A stretch of 64,000 nt of DNA. Origin: Bacillus sonorensis NBRC 101234 = KCTC 13918 (GTDB taxonomy: Bacteria > Bacillota > Bacilli > Bacillales > Bacillaceae). Position 1 is the stretch's first letter, and each line of letters begins with the position of its first letter. A program made the translations under genes and the position numbers. Below the pieces are notes generated by a model. That model did not search any database, was not told the DNA's origin, and worked only from the letters and a program-made list of their open reading frames with translations. The DNA lies in the NCBI RefSeq assembly GCF_001592005.1, contig NZ_BCVZ01000001.1, positions 372,001-436,000 of the forward strand. The letters are read 5' to 3'. Of the stretch, positions 25,365 to 33,974 are shown piece by piece.

Positions 25365-25482
25365 ACGGCAGAAGGAAGGGCTCGGAAAAGGGTTCTTCCT
25401 TTTGTATATCGCCAAAAACAAGTAAAATTTAAAATATATAAGCCACAATCAAAAGTAAAATAGATAAGGGTGGTCGTATCAT

Positions 25483-26160
25483 ATGAAAAACAAAGACATC
25501 TTACATCATCTGAAAAAATTTTCTCTATTCGCTTCCCTGAATAAAAAGGAACTGGAAAATATCAAACAGTTCATCTATTGGCGCACGTATCATAAAGGCC
25601 AGATTTTATTTATGGAAGATGACCCCCGGGAACGAATGTATCTTCTCCTTGACGGCTTTATTAAACTCGAAAAAACCAATGCAACGGGATCAATGTTTTA
25701 TACCGACTACGTACGCCCCCATACGCTCTTTCCATTCGGCGGCTTGTTTCGCGATGAACACTATCATTATTCCGCCGAAGCCTTGACAGATATTGAACTC
25801 TACTATATTCCCATGAACATATTTGAAGATCTCGTAAGGGAAAATAAATCACTGCTTTTTGATGTTCTCAATCAATTATCCGATATACTCGCCCTTCATG
25901 AAGAAAGGCTCAAACGAATTACACTCTCCCATGCACACGAACGGGTAACCCAAGCCATCTATTACCTGACTGAAAGCCTCGGCCAAAAAGAAAGAAATTC
26001 AACCATCATCAGCTGCCCGATCACAGCGGCTGAAATCGCCAAAATCTCCGGCACTTCCCGGGAAACCGTCAGCGCCGTCATGAAAAAGCTCCGCTGCGAG
26101 GGCGTCATCAGCCAGATGAACAAACAGATCATGATCAACCGGCCGGAGTATTTTATGTAA
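25483..26160 (+). CDS. arcR: Crp/Fnr-family regulator of arginine deiminase genes
   Basis: The 225-residue protein has an N-terminal cyclic-nucleotide-binding-like barrel (about 10-120). After a long helix it has a C-terminal HTH with TAAEIAKISGTSRETVSAVMKKL. There are no N-terminal cysteines for an Fe-S cluster, so oxygen sensing is not direct as in Fnr. In B. licheniformis a Crp/Fnr-type protein at this place is required for anaerobic arc expression, and a good Crp-like site precedes arcA. The 118-base gap after arcC contains its own AT-rich promoter region. Confidence 0.9.
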   Translation: MKNKDILHHLKKFSLFASLNKKELENIKQFIYWRTYHKGQILFMEDDPRERMYLLLDGFIKLEKTNATGSMFYTDYVRPHTLFPFGGLFRDEHYHYSAEALTDIELYYIPMNIFEDLVRENKSLLFDVLNQLSDILALHEERLKRITLSHAHERVTQAIYYLTESLGQKERNSTIISCPITAAEIAKISGTSRETVSAVMKKLRCEGVISQMNKQIMINRPEYFM

Positions 26161-26178
26161 TGATTTCAGCCCTGCCAA

Positions 26179-26206
26179 AATCATCCCGTTTACAACCGGG
26201 ATGATT
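26179..26206. terminator. Hairpin between convergent arcR and the GH1 gene
   Basis: Perfect 10-bp stem AATCATCCCG with its complement and an eight-base loop. On the minus strand it is followed by TTTTGG, so it mainly serves the minus-strand gene. Confidence 0.65.
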
Positions 26207-26226
26207 CCCCCGCCGCCGTCTGGCTT

Positions 26227-27663
26227 TTATTTATACGTGAATTCATCTGTTTCAAACTGTCTGTTTTCGATGATGTTCCGATAGAAATCAGCCGATTTTT
26301 TCAGCACGCGATTACGGTTTTCCTCCAATTGAATCTCGACAAGGCCGTAGCGGTTTTTAAAGGCGTTCATCGGAGAGACGTTGTCTGTAAACGCCCACAG
26401 CATATAGCCTTTGCAGTTTGAGCCGGCGGCGATCGCTTTCATCGCTTCTGCCAAGTGTGAAGAAATAAAAGCGATTCTGTAGTCGTCCTGAATGATTCCC
26501 TCTTCATTTTTAAAACGTTCTTCCTGTTCTACTCCCATACCGTTTTCAGCAATCAGCCATCCGATATTGCCGTATTCATTTTTGAGCCTCATCCCCATAT
26601 CATACACAATGCGCGGATAGATCTCCCAGCCCCTGTACGGATTCATCTTTCGGCCGGGAAGCTGAAAATGTTCGTAATAATAAGCCGGGTGAAAAGGCGT
26701 CGATTCATTCCATTGTCTTGACGGCGCTTTCACTCTTTGGGGATGATACAGATTGATCCCGACAAAGTCGACTGTGTGCTTCCTGATGATGTCCAGCTCC
26801 TCTTTATCATGGTCGAAAAGGATGTCGTGCTTGATCAAAAGCTCCATTAATTCATCAGGATAGACGCCTTTAATGCTGGGATCCAAAAATACCCTGTTGA
26901 AAAACAAATCATAAATGAAGGCGGCCTGTTGATCGTGAGGCGCGCTTGATCTCGCATACGCGACCTCCTGATTCAAAATGACGCCTATTTTTGCATCTTC
27001 TCTATAGACATGCTTCCCGGCTTGAAAAAGCTTGATAACACGCGCCGTCGCCAGTGCTTTATTAAAATTCCACTGCATCCATTTTTTCGTGTTTTGCTCA
27101 TATGGATAACGAAGCGCATCAAGGTATATGCGCGTCTGCGGAACAATCGGTTCATTAAAGGTAAACCAATATTTCACCCGGTCTCCGTACCGTTCAAATG
27201 CTTTTTCCGCATATGCCGCAAATAAGTCGATCACATCTTTCGAACCCCACCCGCCGTACTTCTCAAATAAAACAGCGGGAATTTCATAATGTTCAAGGCA
27301 AATCATCGGTTCTACCCCGCATCTGATCAGCTCATTGATGACGTCGTCGAGATAGCCTGCGTACACTTCGTCAACCTCTGCTGTTTCATAGTCCAGCAAA
27401 AAACGGGACCAGTTGATGGACGTGCGGTAATGGGTCAACCCGATTTCTTTCATATATTGTATATCTTCTTTGTAGCGGTTATAAAAGTCGGTGGCGACCG
27501 CCGGCCCGTATCCTTCATGCCATACATGAGGATCATTCTTGTACCACATATCCAAATAAGAGTCCTGCGACGGCCGCTTTCCGTCCCATCCCTCCGTCTG
27601 CCAGGCGGACGCAGCGGCGCCCAAAATAAAGCCGCCGGGAATTTTCCACGTTTGCTTGTTCAT
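26227..27663 (-). CDS. GH1 6-phospho-beta-glycosidase
   Basis: The 478-residue cytosolic TIM-barrel protein has the GH1 N-terminal FILGAAASAWQTEGWDGK. The acid/base Glu is in TFNEPIV and the nucleophile Glu in IAENGMG. Pairing with a PTS permease implies a phosphorylated disaccharide substrate. The sequence is divergent from BglH in this same window and resembles the GmuD-like branch, whose substrates are oligo-mannosides or glucosides. The substrate is unproven, so no symbol. It lies 36 bases behind the IIC gene and shares its cre-controlled promoter. Confidence 0.83.
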   Translation of the reverse strand: MNKQTWKIPGGFILGAAASAWQTEGWDGKRPSQDSYLDMWYKNDPHVWHEGYGPAVATDFYNRYKEDIQYMKEIGLTHYRTSINWSRFLLDYETAEVDEVYAGYLDDVINELIRCGVEPMICLEHYEIPAVLFEKYGGWGSKDVIDLFAAYAEKAFERYGDRVKYWFTFNEPIVPQTRIYLDALRYPYEQNTKKWMQWNFNKALATARVIKLFQAGKHVYREDAKIGVILNQEVAYARSSAPHDQQAAFIYDLFFNRVFLDPSIKGVYPDELMELLIKHDILFDHDKEELDIIRKHTVDFVGINLYHPQRVKAPSRQWNESTPFHPAYYYEHFQLPGRKMNPYRGWEIYPRIVYDMGMRLKNEYGNIGWLIAENGMGVEQEERFKNEEGIIQDDYRIAFISSHLAEAMKAIAAGSNCKGYMLWAFTDNVSPMNAFKNRYGLVEIQLEENRNRVLKKSADFYRNIIENRQFETDEFTYK

Positions 27664-27699
27664 TTCGATGGCCTCCTTCTTTGTTTTGAAAGTAAGGTA

Positions 27700-29019
27700 T
27701 TATACGGAAACATTTTTTTCAGAACTAATGCTGTAGCTGCGATTCAAAAGAATCACAAACGGAAGGTAAATGATGACGGACACGATGATACAAACGATTT
27801 GCGTCAGGACGGCGCCGAGGCTGCCGCCTGTCGAAAGCCAGGCATTGATAATCGGCGGTGTCGTCCAGGGCACCATGACAACGGCTTTTCCCGCAAAGCC
27901 GGTCACCGTCGCAATATAGCCGATCGTCCCCGTTACTAGCGGCGTCAAAATAAACGGAATCGCCATTAACGGATTCAGCATGACAGGGACTCCAAAAATC
28001 ACCGGTTCATTGATATTAAAAACACTAGGGCCAAACGAAATCTTTGTGATGCTGCGCATATCCTCCCGTTTTCCCGCAATCAAAATCGCGATCAACAAAC
28101 CGATGGTAACGCCTGAGCCGCCGATGCTCATATACACATCCCAGAACGGCATCGTAATAATATTGGGAATCGATTCTCCCGCTGAATATGCATTCATATT
28201 GACGGTGATGGAAGCCAGCAGCAAAGGCTCCCTTATCGGCTTCACCATTTGGTTGCCGTGGATGCCGATCACCCAGAAAAACTGCGCGACAAACACTAAA
28301 AGCAGGATGCCGGGAAGACCTTGAACGGCGCCTTCCAGCGGTTTTTGCACGATATTGTACACGGCTTCATGCAGATAGACACCTGTCAGCTTATGAAAAG
28401 CAAACCCGAAGCTGGCGATGATGGTAATGGTAATAATGGATGGAAATAAGGAGCCGAATGATACGGCGACATTGGCCGGCACGCTATCCGGCATTTTAAT
28501 ATTAAGCCGGTCCGAGTTTACAAGCTTGCTGAAAATTTCAACGGAAACAATTGAAATAAACATACCTAAAAACAATGATTTCGGGTCCGTAAATTCCTTA
28601 GCGAGAACGTTGACCACTTCCTGCATGGAACCGTTGACTTCCAGCAGCACTGTCGAAGGAATGACGGAGATATAAGACATTAATGCCATGACACCCGGAA
28701 AAAACGAATCATACCCGTTTAATTTCCCCAATTCTATTCCAATCAAAAACACCGCACCGATCGTGATAAAATTCAATGTGGCATAATTGATGGACGCCAT
28801 GATCGGCTCCAATGAAGCCAAAAACCTAAAAGGTTGAAAGCTTGCTAGACCCGTTTCAGGACTCATCACCATATTCTGCATCAAAACCGCAAACGCTCCG
28901 GCAATGATGACCGGCATCAATGTGACAAACGCCGATTTAATGGCCATGATATACTTGAAGCTTGTAATTTTATAGGCTATCTGTTCAAAGGCCTGCGTCA
29001 CTTTCGTCATCTTACTCAC
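27700..29019 (-). CDS. PTS IIC permease, lichenan/cellobiose (Lac) family
   Basis: The 439-residue membrane protein has about ten helices and the CelB/LicC/GmuC hallmarks: FWVIGIHGNQMVKPI and FGPSVFNINEPVIFGVPVMLNP, the sugar-binding reentrant regions. It imports a beta-linked disaccharide with phosphorylation by IIA and IIB domains. Neither is encoded alongside, so it must borrow them from another operon (for example a lic- or gmu-type set). A near-perfect cre lies 45 bases upstream. Confidence 0.85.
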   Translation of the reverse strand: MSKMTKVTQAFEQIAYKITSFKYIMAIKSAFVTLMPVIIAGAFAVLMQNMVMSPETGLASFQPFRFLASLEPIMASINYATLNFITIGAVFLIGIELGKLNGYDSFFPGVMALMSYISVIPSTVLLEVNGSMQEVVNVLAKEFTDPKSLFLGMFISIVSVEIFSKLVNSDRLNIKMPDSVPANVAVSFGSLFPSIITITIIASFGFAFHKLTGVYLHEAVYNIVQKPLEGAVQGLPGILLLVFVAQFFWVIGIHGNQMVKPIREPLLLASITVNMNAYSAGESIPNIITMPFWDVYMSIGGSGVTIGLLIAILIAGKREDMRSITKISFGPSVFNINEPVIFGVPVMLNPLMAIPFILTPLVTGTIGYIATVTGFAGKAVVMVPWTTPPIINAWLSTGGSLGAVLTQIVCIIVSVIIYLPFVILLNRSYSISSEKNVSV

Positions 29020-29063
29020 GTGTTCTCTCCCCCTTTTTATATTTATATGTTTTCACCTTATAT

Positions 29064-29077
29064 TGAAAACGCTTTCT
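29064..29077 (-). promoter_or_regulatory. CcpA-binding cre site
   Basis: TGAAAACGCTTTCT matches the Bacillus cre consensus (TGWAANCGNTNWCA) except at the last position. Placed before the PTS IIC/GH1 genes it should give catabolite repression. Confidence 0.8.
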
Positions 29078-29162
29078 TTTGGGTGCATATTTTTTCCTTA
29101 GGGAGAGGAAATTTTTAAATTGACATCTCGGCTTCTCACCGGCTTGGACCGGCCTTCAGCAT

Positions 29163-29203
29163 AAAAAAGAATCAAAGCCTTACATGCTCTGATTCTCTCT
29201 TTT
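29163..29203 (-). terminator. Terminator behind the ABC exporter operon
   Basis: Stem AAAGAATCA/TGATTCTCTTT with an additional GC pair, followed on the minus strand by a six-T run; 12 bases past the last permease stop. Confidence 0.75.
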
Positions 29204-29214
29204 CTGCGATCTTC

Positions 29215-29952
29215 CTACACCATATCCCGTCTTGAAAAGCTCCTGATCCCCCATACCGTAAGCACTGTACCCAAAACCATCAATATACTATAAAAGAGCG
29301 GATATGAATCAATTGGCGACTCATCAGGAGGAGACATCCCCAGCATGGGAAGAGTCCAAGGATAGATTTGACCTAACGGTGTATTTGCGGCAAGTATGGA
29401 CGGCAGGGTAAAACCTATGCTGACCGCCAGCGGTAGACCGAATGTTTGATGCCTGACGGAAATGATCAACTGCAGCACGATAAGCGGAAGGCAGGCAATT
29501 GAACCCTGAACAACGTATCCTAAAACCGCAAAAAAAGGCAGATCTCCTTTCAGCCCATTAAGGAATCCGAATACAATAAAGAGTGTATATAAATTGCCCA
29601 TTGTCACGGCAACCATCATCACAACCACGGCGGCTTTTGCAAAGAAAACCCGAGACCTCAAAACCGGAAGGGCCAGCAATTGCTTCCATCCCCCGCCCGC
29701 ATGTTCGCCTCTGCACACAAATGCAGCATAAATGCCTACAAGAATCGGCAGCACAAAAGAACCCATAAATACGGCCACCTGTGTCCAGGCTTCGACCCAC
29801 TCGTTGTCACCTGGCTGTACAAATTGTTTATAATTGTTCCGAAAGTTCGTGTAAGCCAATAAGACGCTGATAAAAGGAGCCGATACATACAATACCCACA
29901 TGTTCGAACGCTTTAATTTCAACCTTTCAGCAGCTAATAAATTTTTCAGCAT
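29215..29952 (-). CDS. ABC-2 type permease, LanG/BcrB-like
   Basis: The 245-residue protein has six predicted transmembrane helices. The N-terminal charged segment (LLAAERLKLKRSNMWVLYVSAPF) is typical of lantibiotic-immunity permeases, as is the internal EHAGGGWKQLLALPV loop. The latter corresponds to the conserved ATPase-contact segment (E..T..WK.....P) of the NisEG/SpaEG/BcrB group. It is the last gene of a three-gene export operon. It probably removes a peptide antibiotic from the membrane; the substrate is not known. Confidence 0.8.
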   Translation of the reverse strand: MLKNLLAAERLKLKRSNMWVLYVSAPFISVLLAYTNFRNNYKQFVQPGDNEWVEAWTQVAVFMGSFVLPILVGIYAAFVCRGEHAGGGWKQLLALPVLRSRVFFAKAAVVVMMVAVTMGNLYTLFIVFGFLNGLKGDLPFFAVLGYVVQGSIACLPLIVLQLIISVRHQTFGLPLAVSIGFTLPSILAANTPLGQIYPWTLPMLGMSPPDESPIDSYPLFYSILMVLGTVLTVWGIRSFSRRDMV

Positions 29953-29963
29953 GATACATCCTC

Positions 29964-30722
29964 CTACAGCACGTCCCGCTTTTTAAAATGAAAGGCGCCA
30001 ATGATCAATAGCAGCATTCCGACAAAAACATTCGCCACAATAAAAACCGGTAAATCCGGATTGATTCCCAGCCCGTCATATTGCAAGATGACGGTCGATG
30101 ACTGGCTCGGATAAGCGAGCGGAAGCCACCGCGTCGCCGTTCCGGCTGCCAAAAACAGACCGACGATTGAACTGACCGTACCAATAAGAATCGAAAATGC
30201 CTGGTTTTTATATGTGATCGACAGCCATAATTGCAATGACATGATCGGCATAGCCGTAAGCAGCATGACATAACTGTCCCCGATTAAAAGCCCCCATGGT
30301 ACCGGTCCTTCAAATCCCAGCGCCTTTCCCAGTGCGACCATGCCAATTACAAAGATAGTTGCGGTTACAAGCAAACTATTAAACAGCCATATAAATTTAC
30401 TAAAGTAAATCTTTATTCTTGAAACCGGCAAAACCAGCGTTTGCTTCCACGAATTTGTCTGATGCTCTGTATTGGCAATGATTGAAGCCATAATCGTTAC
30501 GGCTAAAGGAAAACCGAGCCCGAACAGCATGCTGTTGTCAAAAAGCAGATACTGCCACATGGAGGAAGCCTTGAACATGTCGGCTTGCTTTTGGACATAC
30601 TCTCCCCGATAAGTGATATTCAACCATTCGTATGCCAGAACAACGAGGGGAACTAAAACAATAACGACAAACAAAGATGAGCGCTTGAGTTTTAATCCAT
30701 CACCGTGCAGGACTTGTTTCAT
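29964..30722 (-). CDS. ABC-2 type permease, LanE-like
   Basis: The 252-residue six-helix protein is a diverged sister of the next permease. It shares the LKLKRSS N-terminal segment, and EHQTNSWKQTLVLPVSRIKIYFSK as the coupling loop. It overlaps the ATPase gene by four bases (ATGA), which implies translational coupling. Two unequal permeases plus one ATPase is the LanFEG layout used for lantibiotic self-protection and cross-immunity. Confidence 0.8.
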   Translation of the reverse strand: MKQVLHGDGLKLKRSSLFVVIVLVPLVVLAYEWLNITYRGEYVQKQADMFKASSMWQYLLFDNSMLFGLGFPLAVTIMASIIANTEHQTNSWKQTLVLPVSRIKIYFSKFIWLFNSLLVTATIFVIGMVALGKALGFEGPVPWGLLIGDSYVMLLTAMPIMSLQLWLSITYKNQAFSILIGTVSSIVGLFLAAGTATRWLPLAYPSQSSTVILQYDGLGINPDLPVFIVANVFVGMLLLIIGAFHFKKRDVL

Positions 30723-31633
30723 AAACTCTCCTCCGCACCTGTCAGTTCCAGAAAAATGTCTTCTAAAGAGCGTTTAACTTCCTCTAAACGGTAAACAGAG
30801 ATCCCCGACTTGACCAGCATGCCGTTGATTTCTGAAACAAGCTCGGGCGATGTTTCGCTGACCCACAAGCTTCCTTCCTGAAGTACAGCACGCCAGCCCC
30901 GGTTTTGAATCATGGATTGGGCTTCATGGATCTGATCGGCTCCTATCTTCAGGAGAGGTTTTTGTTTTTTCCTCAACGCTTCGATATTATCTTGAAACAT
31001 CAGCTTTCCATTCATAATAATCCCCACTTGTGTCGCCATCTGGTCGATCTCGCTCAATAAATGACTGGATACAAGAACGGTCATGCCATATTGATGCGGC
31101 AACTCCTTGATCAACTCCCGAATTTCATGAATACCGGCAGGATCAAGTCCATTCGTCGGCTCATCCAACACCAAGAGATCGGGCTTACTCAACAAAGCAG
31201 CAGCGATCCCCAACCTTTGCTTCATGCCCAGAGAGTACTCTTTTGCTAATCGATCAGCTACTTTTGTCAGCCGGACGATCTTCAACACTTCCGCGATCCG
31301 CGTCTCAGGCAAATCGCGAATCCTGCGAATCACCTCAAGATTTTCTCTTCCGGTTAAATGTCCGTAATAAGATGGAGATTCAACCAAGGAACCGACTCTT
31401 TGCAGGATTTGCAAACGGTTTGTGCGGATGTCTTGGCCAAATAGCTCAATAACTCCGTCTGTAGGCTTGACCAATCCTAGTAACATTCGAATCGTTGTCG
31501 TTTTTCCGGCACCATTCGGTCCTAAAAATCCGTAAATCTGCCCTTTTTCAATTTTCATCTCAAGTCCGCTGACCGATGTATGCTTTCCGAATTTTTTTGT
31601 TATATTTTTTGTTGCCACAATATGTTGCGCCAC
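30719..31633 (-). CDS. ABC transporter ATP-binding protein, BcrA/LanF family
   Basis: The 304-residue protein starts at GTG behind GGGGAGGTGA. Walker A is GPNGAGKTT, the signature YSLGMKQRLGIA and Walker B DLLVLDEPTNGLDPAG. The last 90 residues form the extra domain found in BcrA and LanF proteins. BcrA confers bacitracin resistance in bacitracin-producing B. licheniformis, and LanF proteins confer lantibiotic immunity; which of these fits cannot be decided. It is transcribed away from the adjacent two-component genes, which most likely control it. Confidence 0.85.
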   Translation of the reverse strand: MAQHIVATKNITKKFGKHTSVSGLEMKIEKGQIYGFLGPNGAGKTTTIRMLLGLVKPTDGVIELFGQDIRTNRLQILQRVGSLVESPSYYGHLTGRENLEVIRRIRDLPETRIAEVLKIVRLTKVADRLAKEYSLGMKQRLGIAAALLSKPDLLVLDEPTNGLDPAGIHEIRELIKELPHQYGMTVLVSSHLLSEIDQMATQVGIIMNGKLMFQDNIEALRKKQKPLLKIGADQIHEAQSMIQNRGWRAVLQEGSLWVSETSPELVSEINGMLVKSGISVYRLEEVKRSLEDIFLELTGAEESL

Positions 31634-31822
31634 TATTTCTCACCTCCCCCTCATCATAGGACGCTTTATCTAAATGCGCCTTAAACGTTTCCTGAACAAT
31701 AGTTAAATAATGTTTTCTCAATTTTCAGAAATCTAAACATCCTTTAAATTCCGATCCTTCCCGCTCTTTTCATATACTTCATCAGGTAAAATGAAGACGT
31801 ATCACGATGGAGGTCATAAACC

Positions 31823-32545
31823 ATGGATCAATCTTATAATTGCTATAAAGTGTTAATCGTTGATGATGACCGGCACATTTTAGATCTGTTAAACGTTGTG
31901 TTTGAAAACGAAGGGTTCTCTGCTGTCTTAAATGCCAAGAACGGAGAGGAAGCAGTCGATCTTGTCAAACATCAAAAGCCGGATATCATCCTGCTCGATG
32001 TCATGCTTCCGGATTCAGACGGATTCACCATTTGCAATCAACTTCGTCAATTTACAAATACACCCGTTCTTTTTCTTACAGCAAAAACGGCTGATTTAGA
32101 TAAACTGCAAGGGTTCAGCTATGGAGGAGACGATTACATTACCAAACCTTTCAACCCTCTTGAAGTCGTGGCCCGCGTAAAAGCCCAGCTGAAACGATTG
32201 AAACGTTTTACCGCGGTTTCATCCGGACCGTCTTATGATTTTGGAGATTTTCAAGTTGATGAACCATCTGGGAAGCTGATTGTTGATGGAGTAAGGGTGG
32301 AATGCCCGGCCCAGGAGTTCAGACTTTTATTGTATTTTTGCAACCACCCCAACCAAATCGTAAGCAAGCAAAAGATTTACAGAGACGTTTGGGGAGAATT
32401 TTACAATGGCGACAGCACGGTCATGGTTCATGTACGCCGGCTTCGGGAAAAGATTGAAAAAGACCCGGGCCGTCCAAAATGGATTAAAACGGTAAGGGGC
32501 TTCGGCTATATTTTCGAGTATCTTCCAACAGGTGAAGAGCAGTGA
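31823..32545 (+). CDS. OmpR-family response regulator
   Basis: The 240-residue protein has a receiver domain with the acidic pair DDD (residues 14-16), the phospho-acceptor Asp59 in LLDVMLPD, and the conserved Lys in YITKPF. A C-terminal winged helix follows (EFRLLLYFCNHPNQIVSKQKI...VMVHVRRLREKIE). It is stop-start overlapped with the sensor kinase gene and divergent from the BcrA/LanFEG-type exporter, its likely target. Confidence 0.9.
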   Translation: MDQSYNCYKVLIVDDDRHILDLLNVVFENEGFSAVLNAKNGEEAVDLVKHQKPDIILLDVMLPDSDGFTICNQLRQFTNTPVLFLTAKTADLDKLQGFSYGGDDYITKPFNPLEVVARVKAQLKRLKRFTAVSSGPSYDFGDFQVDEPSGKLIVDGVRVECPAQEFRLLLYFCNHPNQIVSKQKIYRDVWGEFYNGDSTVMVHVRRLREKIEKDPGRPKWIKTVRGFGYIFEYLPTGEEQ

Positions 32546-33939
32546 AGTTAAAACAACGGATTGCTTTTCACTTCTTCTCCCGAACCATTCTATTGATCGT
32601 CATTTGTATCGTTTTATTCTTATTCAGCATATTGTTTTTCGATTTTTTTCTAAACGATAAAAAGCCTCATCGCTCACCGCTTTCTTTATCCAGTGTCGTT
32701 CGTCAAACCACTTTGACAGACAGGAACATCTCTGTTGATGAAGATATGACCGCTCATTTGAAGAAAAATCATATGTGGCTGCAGATTCTTGACGAAAACG
32801 GGAACGAGCTTTATTCATACAACAAGCCAAGCCATTTTCCCAAACATTATATTCCCGGTGAGCTTGTCTCAGATTATCTTTACCCTGCTAAAAAGGGTTT
32901 CCATCTGTCAACATGGTTTGATACGAAAGACAGCCAGACATTGACGTGGATTTTGGGTGAACCCTTTCAATCTGACAACCCGTTTCTATATTGGACAAAC
33001 CAGCTGTGGATCCTTTCGATCATCATAATGGGGATGGCGGTTGCGCTGTACTTCGGAAAGCAGCTTGGCGCACCTTTGCTTTATATCGTGTCATGGATTG
33101 AAAATCTCTCCATAGGCAGATATGCAGAGCCGGCATCTTCTTCCTTTATCCCAAAGAAAAAGAAAAAACCCGGATATCGGTTATATCAGGAACTAATGAA
33201 TGCAATGAGCAATCTTACGCTGATCCTTCAGAAAAACAAAACAGAAAGCGAGCAGCTGGAAAGAACGCGGGAGGAATGGATGACAGGCGTTTCCCATGAC
33301 TTAAAGACACCGCTGTCAGTCATTAAAGGATATACCATTCTTTTATCATCTGAAAAACATGAATGGAACCATGAAAAAGTACGGGATTTTGCCAACATCA
33401 TGAACGAGCGGGTAGAGTATATGGAAGAATTAATAGAAGAGTTCAACCTTACGTTCCGCTTAAAAAATGACGCTCTTCCGATCAAAAAAGAAAAAACCGA
33501 CATTGTCGGCTTGCTTAGAAAAACCTTAGAACATTTGAAAAGCCTGCCTGAATCACAAGAAAAGACTTTCCAGTTCCAGACAAATCAAAGCGGGATTTTC
33601 GCTGATATAGACGAAACATACATGCAGCGGGCCTTGGAAAACTTGCTAGCCAACAGCATCAAACATAATCCTGATGGTACAGCGATTACAGTATCCGTTT
33701 TACAAGACGGCCCTATATCAATTCTTATAGAAGATAACGGCATCGGCATGGAAAAAGAAACAATGGCGCATTTATTTGACCGCTACTACAGGGGAACCGA
33801 TGCCTCAAGCGACACCTCGGGAACCGGTTTAGGCATGGCGATTGCAAAACAGATCATTGTTGCCCATGGAGGACATATCGAAATGTTCAGCGAACCGGGG
33901 CGCGGGACGCGGATGAAGGTGGTGCTTCAAACAAGGTAA
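32542..33939 (+). CDS. Sensor histidine kinase
   Basis: The 465-residue kinase starts at a GTG that overlaps the regulator stop (GTGA). Two transmembrane helices (about 12-36 and 153-175) enclose a roughly 115-residue extracellular sensor domain, larger than in the intramembrane-sensing BceS class. The H-box is SHDLKTPLSVIKGY (His at about 252), the N-box ENLLANSIKHNPDG, and the G-boxes DNGIGM and GTGLGMA. This SpaK/large-loop arrangement suits direct detection of an extracellular peptide or wall signal. Confidence 0.9.
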   Translation: MKLKQRIAFHFFSRTILLIVICIVLFLFSILFFDFFLNDKKPHRSPLSLSSVVRQTTLTDRNISVDEDMTAHLKKNHMWLQILDENGNELYSYNKPSHFPKHYIPGELVSDYLYPAKKGFHLSTWFDTKDSQTLTWILGEPFQSDNPFLYWTNQLWILSIIIMGMAVALYFGKQLGAPLLYIVSWIENLSIGRYAEPASSSFIPKKKKKPGYRLYQELMNAMSNLTLILQKNKTESEQLERTREEWMTGVSHDLKTPLSVIKGYTILLSSEKHEWNHEKVRDFANIMNERVEYMEELIEEFNLTFRLKNDALPIKKEKTDIVGLLRKTLEHLKSLPESQEKTFQFQTNQSGIFADIDETYMQRALENLLANSIKHNPDGTAITVSVLQDGPISILIEDNGIGMEKETMAHLFDRYYRGTDASSDTSGTGLGMAIAKQIIVAHGGHIEMFSEPGRGTRMKVVLQTR

Positions 33940-33970
33940 GATCCGCTGTTTCAGTCGAAACAACGGATCT
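33939..33970. terminator. Bidirectional terminator between the kinase and the anti-sigma gene
   Basis: AGATCCG...CGGATCT with an inner CTGTTTC/GAAACAA segment and AGTC loop. It lies between two convergent stop codons; there is no long T run on either side. Confidence 0.6.
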
Positions 33971-33974
33971 CAAC

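Noticed and set aside
25370..25405. Terminator after arcC
   Set aside because: Only a weak AAGGAAG/CTTCCTT pairing with a long loop; it may pause but I would not annotate it.
27289..27939. 216-codon plus-strand open frame across the GH1/PTS junction
   Set aside because: It is antisense to two well-supported genes and has a composition typical of shadow frames.
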